Below are positions 24,685 through 37,073 of a DNA stretch of 64,000 nucleotides, piece by piece. The position numbers were made by a program, and so were the translations under genes. This DNA comes from DAITAZ01 sp036824045 (GTDB taxonomy: Bacteria > Pseudomonadota > Gammaproteobacteria > Burkholderiales > Rhodocyclaceae), in the NCBI GenBank assembly GCA_036824045.1, contig DAITAZ010000011.1, positions 1 through 64,000 of the forward strand. The letters are read 5' to 3'. The first letter of the stretch is position 1. Every line of letters starts with the position of its first letter. Under the pieces are notes generated by a model. It made no database searches. It had not been told where the DNA came from and saw nothing but the letters and a program-made list of their open reading frames with translations.

Positions 24685-26312
24685 GCCCGCGGGTCCCCGG
24701 CCTTGGCGGCTGGCGTCGGCTGGGTGCGCTGCTGGCCCTGCTGGGGCTGGCGTTGGCCGGTGCCGCGCGGGCGGAGTCGCCCGCCGTGCAGGTGGAGGCG
24801 GGCCGGCGGATCTATTTGGAGGGGGTCCTGCCGGATGGCACCCCGCTGCGCGGTTTCCGCCCCGGCGCGGGCGAGGTGAGCGGGCGGCTCGCGGCCTGCG
24901 CCAATTGCCATCGGCGCAGCGGCATGGGCGGGGTGGAGGGCGTGAGCGTGGCGCCGCCGCTGGCGGGCGGGCTGCTGTTTTCCCCGCCGCCGCCCCGTCG
25001 CGAAGCCCGTGTCCGGCACGCTGCGGGCATGCGCTTTCAGGACTATCCGCACCAGACCCGTCCGGCCTACGACCGGGCCTTGCTGGCGAGGGCCTTGCGA
25101 CAAGGGGTTGGCGCCGGCGGGGAGACGTTCGGGTTGCTGATGCCCCGCTATGTCCTGAGCGACGGCGAGGTGGACGCGCTCTCGGCCTATCTGCGCAGTT
25201 TGCCGGTGGGGGTGGCGCCGGGTGTGACCGACGAAGCGGTGCATTTCGCCACGGTGGTCGCCCCGGACGCAGACCCGGCCCAGACCCGGGCGATGCTGGA
25301 TGTGCTGGAGCGCTGCATTCCGGCGCAAAGCCCCAGGGGGGCGGACAGCCGCGCCTGGCGCTGGCAGGTGTGGCGCGTGCAGGGTCCGCGGGCCCTCTGG
25401 GAGGCCCAACTGGATGAGCACTACCGCCGGCAGCCGGTGTTGGCACTGGTGGCGGGCATCTCGGGCGGGGATTGGGCGCCGGTGCAGCGCTTTGCCGAGC
25501 GGGCGCGGGTGGCCAGTCTCTATCCCGCGGTGCAGGTGGTGGGGGAGGGCGGGGAGCCCTATTTCAGTTTCTACACCTGGCCCGGGCTGGCGCTGGAGGG
25601 GCGGGTCGTGGCGGCCCGGCTGCTGGACGGGGAACCGCCCCGGCGCGTGCGGCAGGTGTTCCGCCCGGGGCGGGACGGCGAAGTGGCGGCCCGGGCGCTG
25701 GCCGAGGCTCTGGCCCCGGGGGCCACGCGGGTGGAGGACTGGCCGCTGCCAGCCGGGCCGCTTGCCCCCCGGGCGGCGGAGCGGGCGGTCGAAGGGCAGC
25801 AGCCGGGCGAGGCCCTGGTCCTGTGGCTGGAAGGGGATGATCTGGCGGCGCTGACCGCGCAGCCACCGCCGCCGGGGGTGGCGGTGTTCGCCTCCGCCAC
25901 GCTGGCCGGGCTGGAGCGTGCGCCAGTTGGCAACGCCTGGCGGCCCGCCATCCGCCTCGTCTATCCGTTCGAGCCGGAAGCGCGGCGCCTGGGGCGCATG
26001 GTGCTCAATGTCGGCGGCTGGCTGGCGGATCGGGGCCTGGCCCTGGATCGGGCTACCGAGCGGGTGCAGGGGGCGGCCTACTCGACCTGCGAGATGCTCG
26101 GCCGGGCAATGCGCGGCATGGGCGGGCAGTACTCGCCGGACTACCTGCTGGAATGGCTGGAAAACTCGGTGGAGGGTGCCCTGGCGATGCCCTTTCCCCG
26201 GTTTACGCTGGGGCCGGGACAGCGTTTCGGCTCAAAGGGGGCGTATCTCATGCGCTACGTGCCACCCGGGTTGGAGCGCCTGGAGCCCGACGGGGAGTGG
26301 ATCGTCCCCTGA
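24681..26312 (+). CDS. Cytochrome c fused to a periplasmic-binding-protein-like domain
   Basis: A 543-residue exported protein. The signal peptide (about 1-31) is followed by a monohaem cytochrome c domain with C73-A-N-C76-H77 and a likely axial Met in LLMPRYVLSDGEV. From about 195 to the end, the segments LDEHYRRQPVLALVAGISGG, ARVASLYPAVQVVGEGG and GLALEGRVVAARLL resemble a type I periplasmic ligand-binding fold (as in branched-chain amino acid receptors). It overlaps the Sco gene by four bases (ATGA). An electron-transfer or redox-sensing role coupled to ligand binding is inferred; the family has no name I can give with confidence. Confidence 0.78.
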   Translation: MSPRVPGLGGWRRLGALLALLGLALAGAARAESPAVQVEAGRRIYLEGVLPDGTPLRGFRPGAGEVSGRLAACANCHRRSGMGGVEGVSVAPPLAGGLLFSPPPPRREARVRHAAGMRFQDYPHQTRPAYDRALLARALRQGVGAGGETFGLLMPRYVLSDGEVDALSAYLRSLPVGVAPGVTDEAVHFATVVAPDADPAQTRAMLDVLERCIPAQSPRGADSRAWRWQVWRVQGPRALWEAQLDEHYRRQPVLALVAGISGGDWAPVQRFAERARVASLYPAVQVVGEGGEPYFSFYTWPGLALEGRVVAARLLDGEPPRRVRQVFRPGRDGEVAARALAEALAPGATRVEDWPLPAGPLAPRAAERAVEGQQPGEALVLWLEGDDLAALTAQPPPPGVAVFASATLAGLERAPVGNAWRPAIRLVYPFEPEARRLGRMVLNVGGWLADRGLALDRATERVQGAAYSTCEMLGRAMRGMGGQYSPDYLLEWLENSVEGALAMPFPRFTLGPGQRFGSKGAYLMRYVPPGLERLEPDGEWIVP

Positions 26313-26386
26313 TACAGGCGTCGGCTGCAGCCCACGGGAGGGTGCGCGGGCAATCCCGCATGATGGCGGTCGTTGCATGGCCATGT

Positions 26387-26404
26387 TTATTAGAATAAGC
26401 TTAT
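26387..26404. promoter_or_regulatory. Overlapping dyads directly upstream of the RND adaptor
   Basis: TTATT-AG-AATAA (26387-26398) and ATAAGCTTAT (26395-26404) overlap in an AT-rich block that ends five bases before the ATG at 26409. TTAGAAT-type half sites occur in operators of ArsR-family sulfide-responsive repressors (BigR/SqrR type), and the operon ends with a DUF2892 gene typical of that regulon; this link is from memory. The block leaves no Shine-Dalgarno sequence. Confidence 0.4.
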
Positions 26405-26408
26405 ATAC

Positions 26409-27476
26409 ATGGATGCCCAATACTCTCCCCGCCCCCTCGTCCGGACCCTGGCCCTGTCGCTTGCGCTTGTGCTCGGCGCCGGGCTTGCCCATGCCCAGAA
26501 TTCGCCGTCCCGGCTGGAGACCGCCGTTGTCCGCCTGGCGGAAGTGGATCTGAGCTACCCGGCTGAGGCCGTGGTGGAGGCGGTGCGCCAGTCCACCGTT
26601 GCCGCCCAGGTGCAGGGCCGGGTGGTGGAGGTGCGCGTGGATGCCGGCCAGCGGGTGAAGCAGGGGGATGTGCTGATGCGCATCGACGAGCGCGAGGCGG
26701 CCCAGGCCGTGCTGGGGGCCGAGGCGCAGATCGCCCAGGCCCAGGCCAATCTGGCCAACGCCCGGGCAAGCCATGAGCGCAACAAGAACCTGCTGGCGCA
26801 GAAGTTCGTCAGCCAGGCGGTGGTGGATCAGTCGGAGGCGGCGCTCAAGGCCGCCGAGGCCCAGCACCGGGCCGCCCAGGCCGGCCAGGGGCAGGCCAGC
26901 ACGGCCAGGAGTTTCACCACCGTGCAGTCGCCCCTGAGCGGCGTGGTTGCCCAGCGTCTGACCGAACTGGGCGAGATGGCCCAGCCGGGGCGCGCCCTGG
27001 TCAGCGTGTTCGACCCCACCAGCCTGAGGGTGGTGGCAAGCATTCCCCAGTACAAGGTGGCCGCGGTGCGGCAGAGCCTGCGTGCCCGGGTGGAGTTCCC
27101 GGAGAGCGGCACCTGGGTGGATGGCGCCCGGGTGGAAGTGCTGCCCACGGTGGATGCCCGCACCCATACCGCGCAGGCGCGGGTGCTGTTGCCGGAAGGC
27201 GTGACGGGTGTTGCGCCGGGGGTGTTTGCCCGGGCCCATTTCGTGGTCGGGCGGGGGCGCAAGCTGCTGGTGCCGCACAAGGCGGTAGTCCGTCGGGGTG
27301 AGGTCACCGCGGTCTATGTGGTGGATGCCCAGGGGCTGCCCCATTTCCGTCAGGTGCGGCTGGGCGAGGCCATGGGCGCCGGCGTGGAAGTACTGGCCGG
27401 CTTGAACGATGGCGAATCGGTGGCGCTGGAGCCGGTGAAGGCCACGGTGCGCCTCAAGCAGCAGCCGGCGCAGTAG
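26409..27476 (+). CDS. RND efflux periplasmic adaptor (AcrA/HlyD-like)
   Basis: A 355-residue membrane-fusion protein with a signal peptide (LALSLALVLGAGLAHA). Lipoyl half-motifs flank a short alpha-hairpin: VAAQVQGRVVEVRVDAGQRV before and SFTTVQSPLSGVVAQRLTEL after, followed by beta-barrel and membrane-proximal domains (FARAHFVVGRGRKLLVPHKA). It starts at ATG 26409 without a visible ribosome site, just after the dyad block. The partner pump begins 90 bases later. No outer-membrane factor is encoded here, so the complex must borrow one. Confidence 0.9.
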   Translation: MDAQYSPRPLVRTLALSLALVLGAGLAHAQNSPSRLETAVVRLAEVDLSYPAEAVVEAVRQSTVAAQVQGRVVEVRVDAGQRVKQGDVLMRIDEREAAQAVLGAEAQIAQAQANLANARASHERNKNLLAQKFVSQAVVDQSEAALKAAEAQHRAAQAGQGQASTARSFTTVQSPLSGVVAQRLTELGEMAQPGRALVSVFDPTSLRVVASIPQYKVAAVRQSLRARVEFPESGTWVDGARVEVLPTVDARTHTAQARVLLPEGVTGVAPGVFARAHFVVGRGRKLLVPHKAVVRRGEVTAVYVVDAQGLPHFRQVRLGEAMGAGVEVLAGLNDGESVALEPVKATVRLKQQPAQ

Positions 27477-27565
27477 CCGGGCCTGAGCCGGGCGGGGAGG
27501 CGAGCTCGCCGCCACAGTTTTGTTGACCGTCGCCGTCCACCGGCCGGCCGGATCGCGGGGACCAC

Positions 27566-30500
27566 ATGGGTATTTCCGGACGCATCGCAGAATTCTTCCA
27601 GCGTAATCAGCTCACGCCGCTTCTGGCGCTGGTGCTGTTCCTGCTCGGCTTGTTCGCCACGGTGGTGACACCGCGGGAGGAAGAACCCCAGATCAACGTG
27701 ACCATGGCCAACGTGATGGTGCCCTTCCCCGGCGCCTCGGCGCGGGACGTGGAGGCACTGGTGGCGCGGCCGGCGGAACAGGTGCTGTCGCGCATTGCCG
27801 GGGTGGAGCACGTGTTTTCGGTATCCCGGCCCGGCATGGCGGTGATCACGGTGCAGTACGAAGTGGGGCAGGACCCGATCCAGGCCCTGGTGCGCCTCTA
27901 CGACACGGTCAACTCCCACAAGGACTGGCTGTCGCCCAATCTGGGTGTGGGCGAGCCCATCATCAAGCCCAAGGGCATCGACGACGTGCCCATTGTCAGC
28001 CTGACTTTCTGGACCCAGGACGAACAGCGCTCCGCCTTCGAGATGCAACAGGTGGCGCGGGCGGTGGAGATCGAGCTCAAGCGCATTGCCGGGACGCGGG
28101 ATGTGTCCACCCTGGGCGGGCCGGGTCATGTGATCCGGGTGCTGATGGACAGCGACCGGATGAACGCCTTCGGCATCACGGCCCAGGATCTGCGGGGCGC
28201 GCTGCAGGTTTCCAACGCCAGCCAGCCGGCGGGCAGCCTGGTGGCCAACAACCGGGAAGTGCTGGTCCAGACCGGCACCTACATCGAGTCGGCGGAAGAC
28301 GTGCGCCGGCTGGTGGTGGGGGTTTCCGGCGGCAAGCCGGTGTACATCGCCGACGTGGCCACGGTGGAAGACGGCCCGGATCAGCCCGGCCGCTACGTCT
28401 GGCACGGCATTGGCAAGGCGGCTGCGGGCGGGGCGCAACTGGTGGCAGGGAGCGAGTTCCCGGCGGTGACCCTGCAGGTTTCCAAGAAGCCCGGCGTCAA
28501 CGCCGCCGATGTGGCGACGGCGGTGATCGAGCGGGCCGAAGCGCTCAAGGGCACGGTGATCCCGGAAGGCGTGGGCTTCACCGTCACGCGCAACTACGGT
28601 GAAACCGCCACCGAGAAAGCCCGGAAGCTGATCGGCAAGCTGGTCTTTGCTACCGCTTTCGTGGTGCTGCTGGTGCTGTTTGCGCTGGGGCGGCGGGAAG
28701 CGGTGATCGTGGGGGTGGCGGTGACGCTGACCCTGGCGGCGACCCTGTTTGCCTCCTGGGCCTGGGGTTTCACCCTGAACCGGGTGAGCCTGTTCGCCCT
28801 CATCTTTTCCATCGGCATTCTGGTGGACGACGCCATCGTGGTGGTGGAGAACATCCATCGCTGGCAGAACCTGGAGCCGGGCAAACCCCTGTGGCAGATC
28901 ATTCCCCGGGCGGTGGACGAGGTGGGCGGCCCCACCATCCTGGCCACCTTCACGGTGATCGCGGCGCTGTTGCCCATGGCTTTCGTGTCCGGCCTCATGG
29001 GCCCCTACATGAGCCCCATTCCCATCAATTCCTCGATGGGCATGTTCATTTCGCTGGCGGTGGCCTTCATCGTGACGCCGTGGCTGGCGGGCAAGCTGCT
29101 GGCCCATGGGGGCGAGGGCCCCGGCCACGGGGCGGGGCAGGATGACCGGATCACCGCCCGCCTGGATGCCTTTTTCCGCAAGCTGATGGGCCCGATGCTG
29201 GACGCCGCCACGGGCGCCCGGGCGCGGTTCAAGCTGTGGCTGCTGGTGGCGGTGCTGATCCTGGTGTCGGTACTGCTGCCGGTGGGCAAGCTGGTGGTGC
29301 TGAAAATGCTGCCCTTCGACAACAAGAGCGAATTCCAGGTGGTGCTGGACATGCCGGTGGGCACGCCCCTGGAGCAGACGACGGCGGCGCTACGGGAAAT
29401 GGGTGCCTACCTGGCGACGGTGGAGGAGGTGACGGACTACCAGGCCTATGCCGGCACCGCCAGCCCCATCAACTTCAACGGGCTGGTGCGGCAGTACTAC
29501 CTGCGCGCGGCGCCGGAGCGGGGCGATATCCAGGTGAACCTGGTGGACAAGAAGCACCGTTCCCGCCAAAGCCACGAGATTGCCGTGTCGGTGCGCGACC
29601 GGGTGGCCGAGATTGCCCGCCGCCACGGCGGCAATGCCAAGACGGTGGAGGTGCCGCCGGGGCCGCCGGTGCTTTCGCCCATCGTGGCCGAGGTGTATGG
29701 GCCGGACTATGCGGGCCAGATCGCGGTGGCGAAGAAGGTGCGCGAAGCCATGGAAGGCACGGCGGACATCGTCGGCGTGGATGACTCGGTGGATGCAGAC
29801 GCACCCAAGACCGTGCTGCGGGTGAACCAGGCCAAGGCCGCGATCATGGGGGTCGCCCAGAAGGACATCGTGGAGGTGGTGCGCCTGGGCCTTTCCGGCG
29901 AGGACGTGACGCCGGTGCACGCGCCCGAGGCCAAGTACGAGATTCCGGTGCGCATCACCCTGCCGGCCCAGCAGCAGGACAGCCTGGACCAGTTGCTGAA
30001 GATGAAGGTGCGGGCCAAGGACGGCCAACTGGTGGCCGTGTCCGAGCTGGTGGAAGCCAAACCGGCGCAGCGGGAAAAGACCATTTACCACAAGGATCTG
30101 TTGCCGGTGGTCTATGTGGTGGGCGACATGGGGGGCAAGCTGGATTCACCGCTCTACGGGATGTTCGACATCCGCGCCCGGCTGAAGGACATGGCGCTCG
30201 ATGCCCTGCCCAACGGGGCGGGCACCCTGGGCGAGTGGTTCATCCGCCAGCCCGGCGATCACTACGCGGGCTACAGCATCAAGTGGGACGGGGAATGGCA
30301 GGTCACCTACGAAACCTTCCGCGACATGGGGGCGGCCTACGCGGTCGGGCTCATCCTCATTTACTTGCTGGTGGTGGCCCAGTTCAGGTCCTATCTGGCG
30401 CCGCTGATCATCATGGCGCCGATCCCGCTGACCATCATCGGGGTGATGCCGGGGCATGCGCTCTTCGGTGCCCAGTTCACCGCCACCTCCATGATCGGGA

Positions 30501-30805
30501 TGATCGCCCTGGCGGGCATCATCGTGCGCAATTCCATCCTGCTGGTGGACTTCATCAACCAGCAGGTGGCCGAGGGGGTGCCCTTCGCCGAGGCGGTGAT
30601 CCGCGCTGCCGCGGTGCGCGCCAAACCCATCGCGCTGACCGGCCTGGCGGCCATGCTGGGAGCGCTCTTCATCCTGGACGACCCCATCTTCAACGGGCTG
30701 GCACTCGCCCTGATCTTCGGGGTGCTGGTGTCCACACTGCTGACACTGGTGGTGATCCCGGTGCTGTACTTTGCCGCCAACCGTCGCCGGTTACAGCCCG
30801 AGTGA
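27566..30805 (+). CDS. RND efflux pump, inner-membrane subunit
   Basis: A 1079-residue RND transporter with two six-TM halves and two large periplasmic loops. The start (RNQLTPLLALVLFLLGLFATVVTPREEEPQINV) and the TM4 motif IFSIGILVDDAIVVVENIHR, with its paired Asp residues for proton relay, are those of the AcrB-like/'hydrophobe' branch, unlike the metal pump at 11101-14217. The second half shows GHALFGAQFTATSMIGMIAL and IIVRNSILLVDFI. Substrate is unknown; the following DUF2892 gene and the upstream dyads suggest reactive sulfur or oxidative stress control. Confidence 0.94.
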   Translation: MGISGRIAEFFQRNQLTPLLALVLFLLGLFATVVTPREEEPQINVTMANVMVPFPGASARDVEALVARPAEQVLSRIAGVEHVFSVSRPGMAVITVQYEVGQDPIQALVRLYDTVNSHKDWLSPNLGVGEPIIKPKGIDDVPIVSLTFWTQDEQRSAFEMQQVARAVEIELKRIAGTRDVSTLGGPGHVIRVLMDSDRMNAFGITAQDLRGALQVSNASQPAGSLVANNREVLVQTGTYIESAEDVRRLVVGVSGGKPVYIADVATVEDGPDQPGRYVWHGIGKAAAGGAQLVAGSEFPAVTLQVSKKPGVNAADVATAVIERAEALKGTVIPEGVGFTVTRNYGETATEKARKLIGKLVFATAFVVLLVLFALGRREAVIVGVAVTLTLAATLFASWAWGFTLNRVSLFALIFSIGILVDDAIVVVENIHRWQNLEPGKPLWQIIPRAVDEVGGPTILATFTVIAALLPMAFVSGLMGPYMSPIPINSSMGMFISLAVAFIVTPWLAGKLLAHGGEGPGHGAGQDDRITARLDAFFRKLMGPMLDAATGARARFKLWLLVAVLILVSVLLPVGKLVVLKMLPFDNKSEFQVVLDMPVGTPLEQTTAALREMGAYLATVEEVTDYQAYAGTASPINFNGLVRQYYLRAAPERGDIQVNLVDKKHRSRQSHEIAVSVRDRVAEIARRHGGNAKTVEVPPGPPVLSPIVAEVYGPDYAGQIAVAKKVREAMEGTADIVGVDDSVDADAPKTVLRVNQAKAAIMGVAQKDIVEVVRLGLSGEDVTPVHAPEAKYEIPVRITLPAQQQDSLDQLLKMKVRAKDGQLVAVSELVEAKPAQREKTIYHKDLLPVVYVVGDMGGKLDSPLYGMFDIRARLKDMALDALPNGAGTLGEWFIRQPGDHYAGYSIKWDGEWQVTYETFRDMGAAYAVGLILIYLLVVAQFRSYLAPLIIMAPIPLTIIGVMPGHALFGAQFTATSMIGMIALAGIIVRNSILLVDFINQQVAEGVPFAEAVIRAAAVRAKPIALTGLAAMLGALFILDDPIFNGLALALIFGVLVSTLLTLVVIPVLYFAANRRRLQPE

Positions 30806-30842
30806 CCCGAAACGCATTTTTCTTCTTCAGGAGCGTAACGTC

Positions 30843-31061
30843 ATGACCGTTAATCAATACATCCGCATTTTCGCCGGTGCTTTCGTGCTGATTTCCCTGG
30901 CGCTTGGCGTGGAGGGCAGCCCGCTTTTCGTGAGCAGCAACTTCCTGTGGTTTACCGCCTTTGTCGGCGCCAATCTGTTCCAGAGCGGTTTCACCCGCTT
31001 CTGCCCTCTGGAGAACATCCTGCGCAAGCTGGGTGTGCGTGACGGTGGCTCCTGCGCCTGA
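30843..31061 (+). CDS. DUF2892 (YgaP-like inner membrane) small protein
   Basis: A 72-residue protein with two transmembrane helices (IFAGAFVLISLALGV and NFLWFTAFVGANLFQSGFT) and the family ending TRFCPLENILRKLGV, whose Cys is conserved in the membrane part of YgaP-type rhodaneses. ATG 30843 is set by AGGAGCG about 10 bases upstream; longer frames overlap the pump stop. It is the third gene of the RND operon, 37 bases after the pump. DUF2892 proteins frequently accompany sulfur-transfer proteins; a role in sulfane-sulfur stress is inferred. Confidence 0.88.
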   Translation: MTVNQYIRIFAGAFVLISLALGVEGSPLFVSSNFLWFTAFVGANLFQSGFTRFCPLENILRKLGVRDGGSCA

Positions 31062-31176
31062 GCGGGCGGGAGCTGACTCGTCGACAAGCAATTTTACAGA
31101 ATCGACTCAATTAGGAGCGGCGCTGCCTTAAAGCCATTCTAGCCGGGGGCCGTTATTGGGCTCAAACCCGGCAAAC

Positions 31177-34260
<3,084 letters not shown>

Positions 34261-34268
34261 CCGGCGCC

Positions 34269-37073
34269 ATGGATACTGCGACCATGCCCATCCTGCCTTC
34301 CGTGCGGCTCGCCTTGGCGGAGCGCGGCCGCCAGCGGGCGGAAGCCGCCCTGGCGGCCGCCGAGCAACAGTGGCGCCTGTTGCTGCGCCACGCCAGCGTT
34401 GGCATGGTGGAGGTGAGCCTCGGTGGCCGCATCCTGGACGCCAACGACGCTTTCTGGAGCATGCTGGGCTACGCCTCGGGGCCTGCGCCAGCGGGGCTCT
34501 CCGTGGCCGACATTGCCCCCCGCGAAATGCTGGCCGAGCGTCTCGTGGCACGCCGGGCCTTGCTTGAGCACGGCGCCTTTGCACCCATGGAGACCGAAAT
34601 CCTGGGCCGCGACCGCCAGCCCGTGCGGGTGCGGGTGCATGGGGTGCTGGTGCGCTCGGCAACGGGCCTGAACCGGGCCTGGCTGACGGTGGAAAACCTG
34701 TCCGCCGAAGAGGCTCACCATGAGGAAGTGATCCGCGCCTACGCCACCCACGAGTCCATTCTCGCCGCCCTGCCCGATACCATCTTCCGCCTTGATGGCG
34801 ACGGTTACATCATCGATTACCGCTCGCCGGACGAAGCCGCCCTGCCTCTCCCGCCGGAAGCGCTGCTGGCTTGCCCGGCCGCTGATCTGGGCGGCCCGGG
34901 GGGGGCGCAGGTGATCGCCGAGGCCGTTGCCCGGGTGCGGCAGCAGGGCGGAATGTGCCGGGTGGAGTTCGCCAGTCAGGGCGAGGCATTTGCACCCCGG
35001 CATTTCGAAGCCACCCTGGCGGCCATCAGCACCGGCGGCATGCTGCTGGTGCTGCGCGAGATCACCGCCCGCAAGCTGGCCGAAGAGGCGCTGCGGGAGA
35101 GCGAGGCGCGCTGGCAGTTCGCCCTGGAGGGGGCGGGTGACGGGGTGTGGGACTGGAACCCCATCACCGGCGAGGCCTTCTTCTCCCCGGGCTGGAAGCA
35201 GATGTTCGGCTACCGGGAAGACGAGATCAGTCAGTCGGTGCAGGAGAGCATCTCCCGGGTGCATCCGGAGGACTGGCCCGTGCTGCGCGCGGCAACAGCG
35301 GACTACCTGACCGGACGGTGTGCCGAGTACGTGTGCGAGTTCCGCATGCGTTGCAAGGATGGCGGCTACAAGTGGGTGCTGGCGCGGGGCAAGGTGGTGG
35401 CCCGGGACGAAGAGGGGCGGGTGCTGCGGCTCATCGGCACCCACGCTGACATCTCCCGCCAGAAAGCGGTGGAGCGGGCCTGGAAGGAGAGCCAGCAACT
35501 GCTGCGCACGGTGATCGACGAGATTCCGAGCGTCATCCTGATGAAGGACTGGGATGGCCGCTTCCTGCTGGCCAACCAGGCCCTGGCCCAGCTCTACGGC
35601 ACCACCACCGATGCCCTGGTGGGCCGGACCGACGGCGATTTCAACCGCAACGCGGAGCAGGTGGCCGGCTACTTGGCCAGTGTGCGCGAAGTCATGCGCA
35701 GGGGCATCACCCAGACCGTGTTCGAGGACTCCACCGATCGTATCACCGGGGAAATCCGCCACTTCCAGTCAGTCAAGAAACCCGTGCGCGACGTGGATGG
35801 CAAGCCCTGCATCCTGGTGATCGCCACCGACATTACCGAACTGCGCCGGTCCCAGGCGCGCATCGTCGCCAGCGAGCAGACCTTGCGCTACGTGCTCGAC
35901 GCCACCCAGGAGGCGGTGTGGGACTGGCAGGTGGAAAGCGGTGCCCTGAGCGTGAACGGGCGCTGGCTGGAGAGCCTGGCCTGCGCCGCGGGCGAGATGA
36001 CCGGCGGCCTCGACGACTTCCTGCGGCATCTGGTGGACGAGGACAAGCCCGGCGTGATGGCGGCGGTGCAGGCCTCCCTCTCCGGCAAGGGGCTCTACCG
36101 CAGCGAGCACCGCATGCGCCGCAGCGACGGCAGCCAGATCTGGGTGCTGGACCGGGGCAATGTGGTGGAGCGGGATGCCCAGGGGAAACCCCTGCGCATG
36201 GTGGGGAGCTGGTCCGACATCACCGAGCGCAAGCAGGTGGAAGAGGAACTGCGCCAGCACCGGGACAACCTGGCGGATCTGGTGGAGTTGCAGACGGCCG
36301 ATGTGGTGCGGGCCAAGGAAGCGGCCGAACTGGCCAATCAGGCCAAGACCGAATTCCTCACCAACATGAGCCACGAACTGCGCACGCCCATGCACGCCAT
36401 TCTCGGCTTTGCCACGCTGGGCGAGAAGAAAGCCCACAGCGGCGACGGCGTGCGCCTGGGCGACTACTTCGCCCGTATCCGCTCCAGTGGGGAGCGGCTG
36501 ATGAACTTGCTCAACCAGTTGCTCGACCTCTCCAAGCTGGAAGCCGGGCGCATGGTGCTCGATCTCAAGGCGCAGCCGCTGGCGCCGTTGATTCAAGAGG
36601 TGATGGGCGAACTGGGGCCTTTGGCCGAGGCCCGGCCAGTGGCGCTGGATCTGGTGCTCGCGGACGATGTGCCGCCCGTGCGCGTCGATGGCATGCGCTT
36701 TTCCCAGATCGTGCGCAATCTGGTGGCCAATGCCATCAAGTTCAGCCCGCCCGGCCATCCGGTGCGGGTGGGACTGGAAAAACGTTCCGGTGCGGTGGTG
36801 CTGATGGTGTCAGACCATGGTCCCGGGATTCCCGAAGATGAACTGGAAACGGTGTTCGACAAGTTCGTGCAGAGCAGCAAGACCCGCACCGGCGCGGGTG
36901 GTACCGGCCTCGGACTGGCCATCTGCCGCGAGCTGGTGGAGGCCCACGGCGGGCACATCCGCGCCCGCAACAAGGAGGCCGGGGGCGCCGAATTTGAAGT
37001 GCTGCTTCCCCTCCCCGAAGAGGAGGGAGACGTGGAAATGAACGCAAAAGCCCCGGGGAGGGCACAGACATGA
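34269..37073 (+). CDS. Multi-PAS cytoplasmic histidine kinase
   Basis: A 934-residue kinase without transmembrane segments. About five PAS/PAC units fill residues 30-670 (recognisable at LLLRHASVGMVEVSLGG, ALEGAGDGVWDWNPITGEAF, VIDEIPSVILMKDWDGRF and VLDATQEAVWDWQVESGAL). HisKA has His702 in NMSHELRTPMHAILGF, identical in core sequence to the preceding kinase, and the ATPase domain shows NLVANAIKF, DHGPGIP and GGTGLGLAI. No receiver is fused. Its stop overlaps the start of the REC-HATPase gene (ATGA), so that protein is the probable phosphoryl acceptor. PAS ligands cannot be identified from sequence. Confidence 0.92.
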   Translation: MDTATMPILPSVRLALAERGRQRAEAALAAAEQQWRLLLRHASVGMVEVSLGGRILDANDAFWSMLGYASGPAPAGLSVADIAPREMLAERLVARRALLEHGAFAPMETEILGRDRQPVRVRVHGVLVRSATGLNRAWLTVENLSAEEAHHEEVIRAYATHESILAALPDTIFRLDGDGYIIDYRSPDEAALPLPPEALLACPAADLGGPGGAQVIAEAVARVRQQGGMCRVEFASQGEAFAPRHFEATLAAISTGGMLLVLREITARKLAEEALRESEARWQFALEGAGDGVWDWNPITGEAFFSPGWKQMFGYREDEISQSVQESISRVHPEDWPVLRAATADYLTGRCAEYVCEFRMRCKDGGYKWVLARGKVVARDEEGRVLRLIGTHADISRQKAVERAWKESQQLLRTVIDEIPSVILMKDWDGRFLLANQALAQLYGTTTDALVGRTDGDFNRNAEQVAGYLASVREVMRRGITQTVFEDSTDRITGEIRHFQSVKKPVRDVDGKPCILVIATDITELRRSQARIVASEQTLRYVLDATQEAVWDWQVESGALSVNGRWLESLACAAGEMTGGLDDFLRHLVDEDKPGVMAAVQASLSGKGLYRSEHRMRRSDGSQIWVLDRGNVVERDAQGKPLRMVGSWSDITERKQVEEELRQHRDNLADLVELQTADVVRAKEAAELANQAKTEFLTNMSHELRTPMHAILGFATLGEKKAHSGDGVRLGDYFARIRSSGERLMNLLNQLLDLSKLEAGRMVLDLKAQPLAPLIQEVMGELGPLAEARPVALDLVLADDVPPVRVDGMRFSQIVRNLVANAIKFSPPGHPVRVGLEKRSGAVVLMVSDHGPGIPEDELETVFDKFVQSSKTRTGAGGTGLGLAICRELVEAHGGHIRARNKEAGGAEFEVLLPLPEEEGDVEMNAKAPGRAQT

